NCBI GenBank assembly: GCA_024401365.1
Contig: JAKSLE010000024.1
Span: forward strand, 1-35,184
Reading direction: 5' to 3'
DNA length: 35,184 nt
From: Bacteroidales bacterium
GTDB lineage: Bacteria; Bacteroidota; Bacteroidia; Bacteroidales; Marinilabiliaceae
Of this stretch, positions 29,476 to 35,184 are shown piece after piece. The notes under the pieces are model-generated. The model was given only the letters and a program-made list of their open reading frames with translations. It was not told the origin of the DNA and did no database searches. Made by a program: the position numbers and the translations under genes. Positions within the stretch are counted from its first letter, which is position 1, and each line of letters starts with the position of its first letter.

Positions 29476-30315
29476 TTATCTCATTCTCATGCTGGCAAAC
29501 ACCAACTGTCTTACCCTCCTCAGATCTCCCTCTGCTCCTCGTGCTATATCTTCTATCTTCGCTTCATCATCTACTCCATTAGCCATACATACAGCCCTTA
29601 CATCTTCATAGTCTGCCCTAGACAATCTAATACACTTGCTGCCCAGCCTTGACCATATCTCTGCATAGCCTTTTCTCTGATTTCTCAGCCCCTGCATTAT
29701 TCTCTTCTCCACATAGTCAGTTGAGAACATCACTATGCCACATATATCTTCCAAGTTATTATATAGAGTCACGAAGAACTGCCACACCGTATCGCTCAGT
29801 TTATCCCACTCGTCAAATATCAGCAATGGGTTCTCCTTTCTCCTCAGTATATCACACGCCATCGCCAGTCTCTCTGTCTTTGTTCTCCCAGCAGCTTTTT
29901 CTCCCATACTTCTCAACAGCTCATCCACAAAGTCGTTCTTACTCCAGAACTCGTTACATGTAAGCCTGTACACATCTCTATTCTCCTTCTCATACTGCTT
30001 CGTTGCAAAGGTCTTTCCACTGCCTGCTGGAGCAGTTACACACATCACCCTGCTTTCCTCCTGTGCTCCTGTCAATAATTCAAATATCTCTTGATACAGT
30101 GTTGTCTCTGCCATGTTCCAGCTTTTCACTCCACCATCTATGCCTCTCTCCACTCTTAGCCACATGCTGTCTGATATTTTCTCCCAGTTGTGGTTCATCA
30201 TCTGGCTTACTGTCGCCGCACTCACTCCCTTTAGACTCTGTGCTGCTTTTATCTGACCACCTTTCTGCTCGCAATATGCTTGCAACTTGCTTACTATTTC
30301 TTCTCTTTTTATCAT
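29476..30315 (-). CDS. MuB-like transposition target/AAA+ ATPase
   Basis: 279 residues. In Mu, MuB binds target DNA in ATP-dependent filaments, delivers it to MuA and gives target immunity. Visible here: an N-terminal helix-turn-helix (residues 18-45, GGQIKAAQSLKGVSAATVSQMM), Walker A APAGSGKT at 95-102, Walker B LLIFDE at 164-169, sensor region IVMFSTDY, and a C-terminal helical domain. This is the MuB architecture. It follows the transposase by 37 nt. Confidence 0.9.
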   Translation of the reverse strand: MIKREEIVSKLQAYCEQKGGQIKAAQSLKGVSAATVSQMMNHNWEKISDSMWLRVERGIDGGVKSWNMAETTLYQEIFELLTGAQEESRVMCVTAPAGSGKTFATKQYEKENRDVYRLTCNEFWSKNDFVDELLRSMGEKAAGRTKTERLAMACDILRRKENPLLIFDEWDKLSDTVWQFFVTLYNNLEDICGIVMFSTDYVEKRIMQGLRNQRKGYAEIWSRLGSKCIRLSRADYEDVRAVCMANGVDDEAKIEDIARGAEGDLRRVRQLVFASMRMR

Positions 30316-30352
30316 CTTTTTAATTGTCTTTTAATTGTCTTTTAACTATCTT

Positions 30353-32341
30353 TTAACACCTATCCCATATCTCATGAGCTTTCCTCTTCACCTCTCTCTT
30401 CTCTGCTGATGACACTTCTTCATACTCCGTATCTTCTACTATCTCTGCCAGCTTCTTCTTTCTCTCCTCAGCCTTTCTGTCCTTATGCTGTCCCATCGCA
30501 TCTGTCAGCAATCTTCCACTCAGGTCTCCTTCCAGCATCTGCCTTGAGATAAATCCCTCCGCTATCTGCTTCATTTCTATGTTTCTGTCTTGTAAAGAAG
30601 ATACCAGTCTGCTGTTGTAGTCTTTGTATTCTTGTAGATGTCTGTAGTCTTGTTCTGTGTAGTCCACCAGTGCCATAGGCACCTTCTTTTTCCTTTCTAT
30701 CATATATCTTAGAGTACCATCTTCACTCACCGCCAGCGCTTGGTTCATATCCGCTATATCATAGTGTATAGTCCATCTTTCTCCTCTGTGCTCTCGCATC
30801 TCTATGTCCCAGCAGTCAAACTTGTACTCTTTACCTTCTCTTATTACTTTCAGACCATTTGGTGTAAGCATATTGCCTCTTGTCTGCTCGCCATACACTC
30901 TCAGGTATCTCTCCATATTCAGCGGCTTCTTCATTTCCTCACTACCTTTCTCCCAAGCCGCTCTCATTTCTTTTATCTTCCTGCTTCTCTCTATCTCTAT
31001 CACTTTCTCCAGCTGTGCCACACACCCTGCTCTATCTGGAAAGGCGTGCTTGTTGGCGTTCAGCCACTCGTCATTAGCCTTGTTCTTCGCTGTTATATTG
31101 TGTCCACTATTATTCTCAAATACCCACAGATATTCACTTTCTAGGTAAGCAAAGTATCTCTCTATCGGCTTACTCTTGGCATTTCCTACCCTCGCTGGCG
31201 TGAAATATCTGCTCACCGCCTCATAGTATGGCGTCATAGCCTTGATAGCGTAGTGGTCGCTCTGCACCTGCCATATCTGATAATACTCGCCAAACAACTC
31301 TCTCACATGTCTCACTGCATTCCTCATAGCCTCCTGTATCAGTGACGCATTCTCTCTGTCGCCTATCGCATAGCCCAGAGGATAATTATTCATCATATCA
31401 CATACTATCACTATGCTCAACCTGTTGAAGTGGCTCTTATCGGTCTGATAATACAACTCCGCATCCCATCCGTCTAGCGATACCATCTTCAGCGGCATGT
31501 CTGGTCTTTCTCTATCCACCTGCATTGGTAATATGTTAGAAGTCTTTCTCAGTCCTTCTCTTGTCAGCATCACAGAGTTCTCGTGCTTCTTCCTTATCTC
31601 CTGTATCCTCCTTCTGTCTATCTCTATGCCCATAGACTTCATCGCCTTGCTTACCTGCTCATCATTCATCTTCCTTCCATCGCTCACCAGCATAGCCACC
31701 ACACTCTCTACCTCTATTCCTATCTTGCCTTTTCTGTTGCCTTCTTTGCCTACCGCCTTATGCACTAGGCTCTCATATCCGTGCAGCTCCCAGTCTCTGA
31801 ATTTCTTTCTTAGCCTGTCTGGACTCTCTGGCAAGCTATGAGTAATTCCCAGTTCGCCTATCTCTTTCGCCAACACTTCAAATTCTCTCTTCTCGCTCAT
31901 CCTGGTCTTTCTCATCACGCTGGCTTTCCTCTTCACCTCCAGCAACTCGCCTATAGCCCCCATTATCTTCGCACCATTCCACATCTCTCTCACTTTCTCC
32001 TCTTTCAGATAATGTCCGCTCACATCTTTTACCTTGCTGTAGTAGTCATAAGCATCCATATTCATCAGCCTCTGCTCTCTGTCTTCCAGTATCTGCTTCA
32101 GAAGGCTTTTCTTGTCCACCTCCATAGGATCACAGCCCAGTGCCTCCATCACCCTCTGCTTCATCTTCATCCCCATACTCTGCCAGTCCACCAAGGCTGT
32201 CCTGCCATTACCTCCTCTTCTTAGCATCAGGATATGACCTCTCTGCTGAGCATGCACATATACATTGATACCTATTGTTTTAGATAGCCAAGCACCACTT
32301 ATGCCTACATACCCATTATATCTCTCTACGACACTGTTCAT
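30353..32341 (-). CDS. MuA-like DDE transposase
   Basis: 662 residues. It cuts and joins the phage ends during integration and replicative transposition. The RNase H-like catalytic core has D290 (VSLDGWDAELYY), D362 (VQSDHYAIK) and E394 (SKPIERYF). N-terminal residues 1-250 are DNA-binding helices (e.g. KFRDWELHGYESLVHKAVG). After the core come a beta-barrel region (about 470-560) and a helical C-terminus (600-662), which in MuA contacts MuB and ClpX. The size matches MuA (663). Preceded by a small HTH protein, followed by the MuB-like gene. Confidence 0.93.
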   Translation of the reverse strand: MNSVVERYNGYVGISGAWLSKTIGINVYVHAQQRGHILMLRRGGNGRTALVDWQSMGMKMKQRVMEALGCDPMEVDKKSLLKQILEDREQRLMNMDAYDYYSKVKDVSGHYLKEEKVREMWNGAKIMGAIGELLEVKRKASVMRKTRMSEKREFEVLAKEIGELGITHSLPESPDRLRKKFRDWELHGYESLVHKAVGKEGNRKGKIGIEVESVVAMLVSDGRKMNDEQVSKAMKSMGIEIDRRRIQEIRKKHENSVMLTREGLRKTSNILPMQVDRERPDMPLKMVSLDGWDAELYYQTDKSHFNRLSIVIVCDMMNNYPLGYAIGDRENASLIQEAMRNAVRHVRELFGEYYQIWQVQSDHYAIKAMTPYYEAVSRYFTPARVGNAKSKPIERYFAYLESEYLWVFENNSGHNITAKNKANDEWLNANKHAFPDRAGCVAQLEKVIEIERSRKIKEMRAAWEKGSEEMKKPLNMERYLRVYGEQTRGNMLTPNGLKVIREGKEYKFDCWDIEMREHRGERWTIHYDIADMNQALAVSEDGTLRYMIERKKKVPMALVDYTEQDYRHLQEYKDYNSRLVSSLQDRNIEMKQIAEGFISRQMLEGDLSGRLLTDAMGQHKDRKAEERKKKLAEIVEDTEYEEVSSAEKREVKRKAHEIWDRC

Positions 32342-32358
32342 CGTACTTTTTTTTCGAC

Positions 32359-32556
32359 TTATTTTACTTCTACTCCACCATTATTCAAGGCATATCTGCG
32401 TATTCTCTCTGCCTTCTTCTTCTCATCTGGGTTGTACTCGTTGTACGCCCCGCTCAGAGCTTTGATGATTGTTGGTCTTGAGCCAAGACCTACATTCTGT
32501 ATCTGTCTTCTCAGCCCTCTTGGAGTAAGTATCATTGTCTTTTTCTCTCTTTTCAT
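32359..32556 (-). CDS. Small DNA-binding early regulator (Ner-like position)
   Basis: 65 residues; a shorter start at MILTPRGLRRQIQ is also possible. Residues 10-45 (TPRGLRRQIQNVGLGSRPTIIKALSGAYNEYNPDEK) form a helix-turn-helix of the LacI/Xre type with typical GLGSRPTIIKAL recognition helix. The position just before the transposase and the size recall Mu Ner, which shuts down early and repressor transcription. Confidence 0.6.
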   Translation of the reverse strand: MKREKKTMILTPRGLRRQIQNVGLGSRPTIIKALSGAYNEYNPDEKKKAERIRRYALNNGGVEVK

Positions 32557-32581
32557 CTTTGTGCTTTTTTTCTTTCTTCGT

Positions 32582-32680
32582 GCCGTAGCAGGTCTCGCTC
32601 CTGCTTGCTCTGCCTCGCTGGTGGCGTACTGATTTTCTTATTGGCGTTTTTCAAGTTCCCAGCTTTACAGCCCCTACGGC
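32582..32680 (-). ncRNA. tRNA-like element D in the transposase leader
   Basis: Minus strand: GCCGTAG at 32680-32674 and CTACGGC at 32588-32582 form a perfect 7-bp closing stem. Directly inside the 3' side is a T-arm-like hairpin CAGG-AGCGAGA-CCTG (32603-32589). The 7-nt loop keeps CGA(G)A but has AG for the usual TT. The central 70 nt have no clear tRNA D or anticodon arm. Related in plan to elements A-C. Confidence 0.5.
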
Positions 32681-32730
32681 TTCCCAATAAAATAATAAAT
32701 ATGAAACAACTTTAAAAATTAAAACATTTC

Positions 32731-32826
32731 CAGTTTCACAACTGTAGCGGCTCTCTGAGGAGTCGAACCTCTTTCAGTCCTAGGATATCAAGTGCGTCTT
32801 CCTGCTGCCGTTGCCTTCGAGCCTCC
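32731..32826 (-). ncRNA. tRNA-like structured RNA element A
   Basis: Minus strand order: P1 5' side in GGAGGCTC (32826-32819); GAAGGCAACGGCAGC; a variable part; T-arm-like GAGG-TTCGACT-CCTC (32771-32757); P1 3' side GAGCC; then GCTA and a 3' hairpin CAGTT-GTGA-AACTG (32744-32731) capped by a GNRA loop. Element B (32891-33011) has the same order, and the P1 and 3' hairpin pairs differ by compensatory changes, which supports a real RNA fold. No protein gene is here. Confidence 0.65.
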
Positions 32827-32890
32827 AAAACACTAATAATGTTTTAACACTTAAACTAATAATACTTATAAATATGATGTCAAACTGTTC

Positions 32891-33011
32891 CTGCTTCCCA
32901 GCAGTAGCGACCCTCTGAGGAGTCGAACCTCTTTCAGTTCCGACGATATAGATGTGGTAGCCTATTTAATCTGCTTTCATCTATACTCGCTGCCGTTGCC
33001 TTCGGGTCTCC
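32891..33011 (-). ncRNA. tRNA-like structured RNA element B
   Basis: Minus strand order: P1 5' side GGAGACCC (33011-33004); GAAGGCAACGGCAGC; an 8-bp hairpin TATAGATG/CATCTATA (longer than in A); T-arm-like GAGG-TTCGACT-CCTC (32931-32917); P1 3' side GGGTC; GCTA; and a 3' hairpin CTGCT-GGGA-AGCAG (32904-32891) with a GNRA loop. Paralogue of element A, 80 bp upstream of it in the same transcript. Confidence 0.65.
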
Positions 33012-33052
33012 AAACAACATAAATAATAAAAAACAAAACAAACTATATAAAA

Positions 33053-33232
33053 CTAGTAGTTCTTCACATCACTCTGCACCACATCTTCTATCACTGGGTC
33101 CACTCCTTTGTACTTGCACCATGCCAACGCCTGGCTTACGCCCCAGAAGTGCTTTCTTTCACCTTTGGCTATCACTGTTACTTTTCCACTATTGCCGTTA
33201 AACATTATTCTTACATTACTTTGTTTTTCCAT
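33053..33232 (-). CDS. Small early protein, 59 residues
   Basis: ATG at 33232, stop TAG at 33055-33053: MEKQSNVRIMFNGNSGKVTV... HFWGVSQALAWCKYKGVDPV... DVKNY. A compact alpha/beta protein; the VIAKGERKHFWGVSQALAWCKY part looks well conserved in style. No family known to me. It is the second gene of the early operon, 26 nt after the first. Confidence 0.7.
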   Translation of the reverse strand: MEKQSNVRIMFNGNSGKVTVIAKGERKHFWGVSQALAWCKYKGVDPVIEDVVQSDVKNY

Positions 33233-33258
33233 TTTCTTTTTCCTCCTTTATTTTATAT

Positions 33259-33660
33259 TTATTTTATCAATTTTCTTGCTTCTTCTACGCTTATGCCATG
33301 GTTCTCTGCATACACCTCCAGGCATTCTTCCACACTGTCACACCAGTACCACTCTGCCTTCTGGAAGTCATCTTCGTATATTCTGTTCACCCATTCTATA
33401 TCTGCTTCCAGCTGGCTATCGTATTCTTCCAATACTCTTAGTCTTCTGCCACCTTCCCACACACACAGCAGATATACTATCTCTCCTTCTTCAGTCTCTT
33501 TCTTTCTTACATGTAGCTTTGGCATCACACCTTCTGGTGATGTGCAGTCCTCTGCACTTTCCCATACCAATTCTATCAGTTGCTTTTCTTCTATCTTTAT
33601 TCCGTCACTTTCTTCGTGAAGAATGTATTTGATTTCTCTTGCGTCAAATCTTATTTTCAT
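33259..33660 (-). CDS. First early gene, acidic protein of unknown function
   Basis: 133 residues starting MKIRFDAREIKYILHEESDGIKIEEKQ. Beta-rich N-terminal half, helical C-terminus (DSVEECLEVYAENHGISVEEARKLIK). It follows the early promoter at 33721-33752 with a 54-nt leader. The final helical part ending SVEEARKLI resembles small UBA-like or regulator helices. Being expressed first after infection it might act against host defence or regulate; not shown. Confidence 0.68.
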   Translation of the reverse strand: MKIRFDAREIKYILHEESDGIKIEEKQLIELVWESAEDCTSPEGVMPKLHVRKKETEEGEIVYLLCVWEGGRRLRVLEEYDSQLEADIEWVNRIYEDDFQKAEWYWCDSVEECLEVYAENHGISVEEARKLIK

Positions 33661-33693
33661 AATTTTGAGATGTTATTTTTTATTCGTATTTTT

Positions 33694-33742
33694 GTTGCGT
33701 TTTACATTTGTAACACGTTGCAAAGATACGCAACTTTTTGCG
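33694..33742. promoter_or_regulatory. Operator cluster of the lysis/lysogeny switch
   Basis: Four copies of TTGCG/CGCAA-like boxes: 33695-33699 (TTGCG), 33718-33722 (TTGCA), 33729-33733 (CGCAA) and 33738-33742 (TTGCG). They cover both -7 elements. Likely binding sites for the repressor encoded at 33779. Confidence 0.55.
33703..33710 (+). promoter_or_regulatory. -7 element of the repressor promoter
   Basis: TACATTTG, matching TAnnTTTG, about 69 bp before the repressor ATG. No good -33 box at the normal distance. It overlaps the opposing early promoter region, so the two promoters exclude each other. Confidence 0.5.
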
Positions 33743-33752
33743 AAACTACCAA
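33721..33752 (-). promoter_or_regulatory. Early (lytic) promoter
   Basis: Minus strand: TTG (33752-33750), 21 bp, TATCTTTG (33728-33721). Full consensus. The -7 box is framed by an inverted repeat GTTGC (33717-33721) and GCAAC (33730-33734), ideal for repression. Confidence 0.8.
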
Positions 33753-33778
33753 GAAAAAATATCAAAAAATTACGAACA

Positions 33779-34318
33779 ATGAGAGATAGATTAAAACAAG
33801 TAATTGATTATTATAATATTAGCGTGCGTAAATTTTCTATTCAAATAGGTATATCAGAAGGCACAATTCGCAAAATTATGAATGATAATTCAGGTATTCA
33901 GAGCAATAATTTGCAAAAAATTGCGAATTTTTACCCTGAAATCAATATAGATTGGCTAGTAACTGGGCGAGGAGAGATGCTGCTGATGAAGCAGCAGGAA
34001 AAACCACAGAAAACACCTCCGCCTGTCGCTGATGACACACAGCTACAGAGACTACAGGATCTTCTGGAAGCCAAGCAGGAGACTATCTCTGTCCTGCAGG
34101 AGACAAACAATAACCTCCTATCAGAAATCCAGCAGCTACGCAACTATGTCAATGTTACCTCCACCAAATACATCCAGATGGTAGAGCAAACCCTCGCCGC
34201 CGCCACCGACACCCGCTCCAAAATCAACGAAATCCAAGTCGGCTTCAACGCCTACCACCAATCCCTCGCACCCTCAAAACACAAAATCACCTCCCACCAT
34301 ACCACCAAAACCAAATAA
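33779..34318 (+). CDS. Prophage repressor (HTH, CI/Xre-like)
   Basis: 179 residues from ATG 33779 (MRDRLKQVIDYYNISVRKF); an in-frame ATG at 33623 would precede the promoter and is rejected. Residues 5-60 form an Xre-type helix-turn-helix (SVRKFSIQIGISEGTIRKIM) followed by NIDWLVTGRGEML, typical of Bacteroidota repressors. Residues 95-135 form a coiled coil (LQRLQDLLEAKQETISVLQETNN). There is no LexA-like protease domain, so induction is not by RecA-driven self-cleavage. The N-terminal half is AT-rich, the C-terminal half strongly C-rich. Confidence 0.85.
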   Translation: MRDRLKQVIDYYNISVRKFSIQIGISEGTIRKIMNDNSGIQSNNLQKIANFYPEINIDWLVTGRGEMLLMKQQEKPQKTPPPVADDTQLQRLQDLLEAKQETISVLQETNNNLLSEIQQLRNYVNVTSTKYIQMVEQTLAAATDTRSKINEIQVGFNAYHQSLAPSKHKITSHHTTKTK

Positions 34319-34340
34319 TATTATTATATATATACCACAT

Positions 34341-34362
34341 AAGCGACCACCTCTGGTCGCTT
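34341..34362 (+). terminator. Intrinsic terminator of the repressor gene
   Basis: AAGCGACCA (34341-34349) and TGGTCGCTT (34354-34362) form a 9-bp stem with a 4-nt loop, followed by a T-run. It lies 23 bp after the repressor stop. Confidence 0.88.
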
Positions 34363-34515
34363 TTTTCATATTAAAACGTCCCTTTCACCCCCGCCTTTTC
34401 ATAACTTTTTTCCCTCATTTTACATTTCGCTTTACATTTCTTCTCCTATTACCCCTCTCTTTACCAATCACTTACAGCCATTTCCCACCTTCAAAAATCC
34501 TTAAAAAACTGCTCT

Positions 34516-34877
34516 CCCTTTCTGTCAAAAATCGCACAAACTCGCACCCCTTTCTGTCAAAATCGCCGTTTTTTTGTTTTTTAAAACTTAAAAAATGGCT
34601 ACCCAACTGGCTACCCAACTCTGCATCCAACTTTTTTTTCTACCCCTTTCACCTCCCTTTCTCCCTCCCTTTTTCCCCTCCCTCCAGACACAAAAAAAGC
34701 CGCCCTCCCAAGCGACCCCCTCTCATTTAACCTTTATTTTCCAAATATTTACCCAGTATTAACCTCATTCCTACTCATTCCCCCACTCATTCCCACCTCA
34801 AAAACCACTCATTCCACCTCAAAGGCCATTTCATTTCCCCACAAAAAAGCCGCTCATCAAAGCGACACCCCTCTCAA
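34516..34877. repeat. Direct-repeat-rich terminal region (Mu left-end equivalent)
   Basis: No gene is seen from 34363 to the phage end. Repeats: CCCTTTCTGTCAAAAATCGC at 34516-34535 with a 19-bp copy at 34548-34566; GGCTACCCAACT twice in tandem at 34597-34620; and a ~38-bp imperfect repeat (AAAAAAGCCGC...AAGCGAC...CCTCTCA) at 34689-34726 and 34840-34877. The whole stretch is extremely C-rich and G-poor. Likely transposase/enhancer binding region. Confidence 0.55.
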
Positions 34878-34933
34878 AATCACCCACTTACACCCTCACC
34901 CACTCACCTCCTCCACCTCGGCCCCTTCATCCC
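34824..34933. repeat. Inverted copies of the left-end motif at the right phage end
   Basis: Read on the minus strand, AAATGAAATGGCC (34836-34824) and GGATGAAGGGGCCG (34933-34920) match the left-end motif AAATGAAACGGCC. The outermost copy aligns with the left end without gaps out to TTTAT (about 18 of 26 positions identical), as expected of transposase sites at both ends. Confidence 0.5.
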
Positions 34934-35018
34934 GCCCCTCATAAATGCATATGATCACGATGTTTTGTAAATCTAAAAGAAAACATAACTACAATTTCTA
35001 AGAACTAGTTTAAGAATA

Positions 35019-35058
35019 AAAAATAGCACGAAGATGCAATATCTTTCGTGCTATTTTT
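35019..35058 (-). terminator. Host intrinsic terminator
   Basis: Perfect 14-nt arms AAAAATAGCACGAA (35019-35032) and TTCGTGCTATTTTT (35045-35058). Minus-strand U-run follows the stem. Terminates the host gene ending at 35125. Confidence 0.88.
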
Positions 35059-35124
35059 ATTTGGTTTTAGATTATCCTAGTAAATCAATATCGCACCCAA
35101 TATAATATACTTTTTTGAAGATGT

Positions 35125-35184
35125 TTAGTATTCTGCAAAATATTGTTGTATCTGTTTCCAGTCGTGAGTTTTTGTCAAGGCAAG
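35125..35184 (-). CDS. 3' end of an unidentified host gene
   Basis: The last 19 codons of a minus-strand gene that enters from the right: LALTKTHDWKQIQQYFAEY, stop TAA at 35127-35125, followed by a strong terminator. Too short to identify. Before phage insertion it would have been the gene upstream of ung on the same strand. Confidence 0.6.
   Translation of the reverse strand, partial: LALTKTHDWKQIQQYFAEY

Larger units (their letters stand above)
302..34961. mobile_element. Mu-like transposable prophage (termini approximate)
   Basis: A complete set of transposable-phage genes lies between two host fragments: repressor, DDE transposase, MuB-like ATPase, gp16-, gp36-, portal-, MuF- and gpG-like genes, capsid and a contractile tail. 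Base composition changes from ordinary AT-rich host DNA to the C-rich phage plus strand near 300 and near 34,940. The exact ends are not resolved. The best short direct repeat I see is GTTTT at 297-301 and 34962-34966, which would fit a 5-bp target duplication, but the resulting ends do not start with the TG/CA usual for Mu. The repressor/transposase end is on the right, so the Mu map is inverted relative to the window. Confidence 0.85.

Noticed and set aside
32731-32826. Hammerhead-like ribozyme suggested by CUGA and GAAA fragments
   Set aside because: The full CUGAUGA core and the correct three-stem junction are missing.
32731-33011. Ordinary tRNA genes for elements A and B
   Set aside because: T-arm and acceptor-like stems are present, but there are no D arm and no 7-nt anticodon loop in the right place; spacing between T-arm and acceptor is also wrong.
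33623-33778. Longer repressor with start at 33623
   Set aside because: The extension covers the promoter/operator region and the first early gene's start; the HTH domain begins naturally at 33779.
302-34961. Diversity-generating retroelement as in hankyphage-type Bacteroides transposable phages
   Set aside because: No reverse transcriptase gene and no template/variable repeat pair seen near the fibre genes.

Overview
The window holds a nearly intact Mu-like transposable prophage of about 34.7 kb, with a little host DNA on each side. The left flank encodes the N-terminus of uracil-DNA glycosylase (minus strand). The right flank encodes the last 19 codons of an unidentified host gene followed by its terminator. 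The host is a Bacteroidota bacterium, most likely of the order Bacteroidales. Evidence is the repeated promoter form TTG-N19-21-TAnnTTTG, the lack of strong Shine-Dalgarno sites, a BspA-type leucine-rich-repeat tail protein and the general family make-up.

The usual Mu map is inverted here: the repressor/transposase end is on the right. From right to left: direct-repeat-rich terminal DNA (34.4-34.96 kb); a plus-strand repressor (33.8-34.3 kb); overlapping back-to-back promoters and an operator cluster (33.69-33.75 kb); and a minus-strand early operon (33.66-26.45 kb). That operon carries small regulators, a DDE transposase (MuA-like), a MuB-like ATPase, a second RecA-fold ATPase, a GemA/gp16-like protein, a DUF3164-like protein and several small proteins. 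A 66-aa protein with its own promoter (26.15-26.35 kb) is a candidate middle/late regulator.

The late genes form two divergent operons that share a control region at 20.0-20.13 kb, built around a near-perfect 14-bp inverted repeat. Rightward (plus): TerS, a small basic protein, TerL, gp36-like, portal, MuF-like and gpG-like. Leftward (minus): prohead protease/scaffold, major capsid protein, tail terminator, lysis proteins, sheath, tube, tail-assembly chaperone, tape measure, baseplate, fibres (including a collagen-like fibre and an LRR protein), a GH24 lysozyme and a DnaA-C-like protein. Left of a terminator lie a small AT-rich cargo operon with its own promoter, a block of accessory phage proteins and a decayed adenine methyltransferase.

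The most notable observations are: (1) a canonical -1 frameshift signal (T TTT TTC, 6-nt spacer, 7-bp stem-loop) joining the portal to the MuF protein, which has no ATG start of its own in its N-terminal region; (2) a second -1 frameshift site (A AAA AAC) in the tail-assembly chaperone; (3) a set of tRNA-like RNA structures in non-coding parts of the early operon, two of them paralogues with compensatory base changes; (4) a 48-aa membrane-protein gene on the opposite strand inside the tail operon, with its own consensus promoter; (5) a cargo cassette bracketed by two copies of one terminator; (6) a C/T-rich plus strand throughout the phage whatever the transcription direction.

All calls come from reading the sequence. 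No database search or folding program was run.
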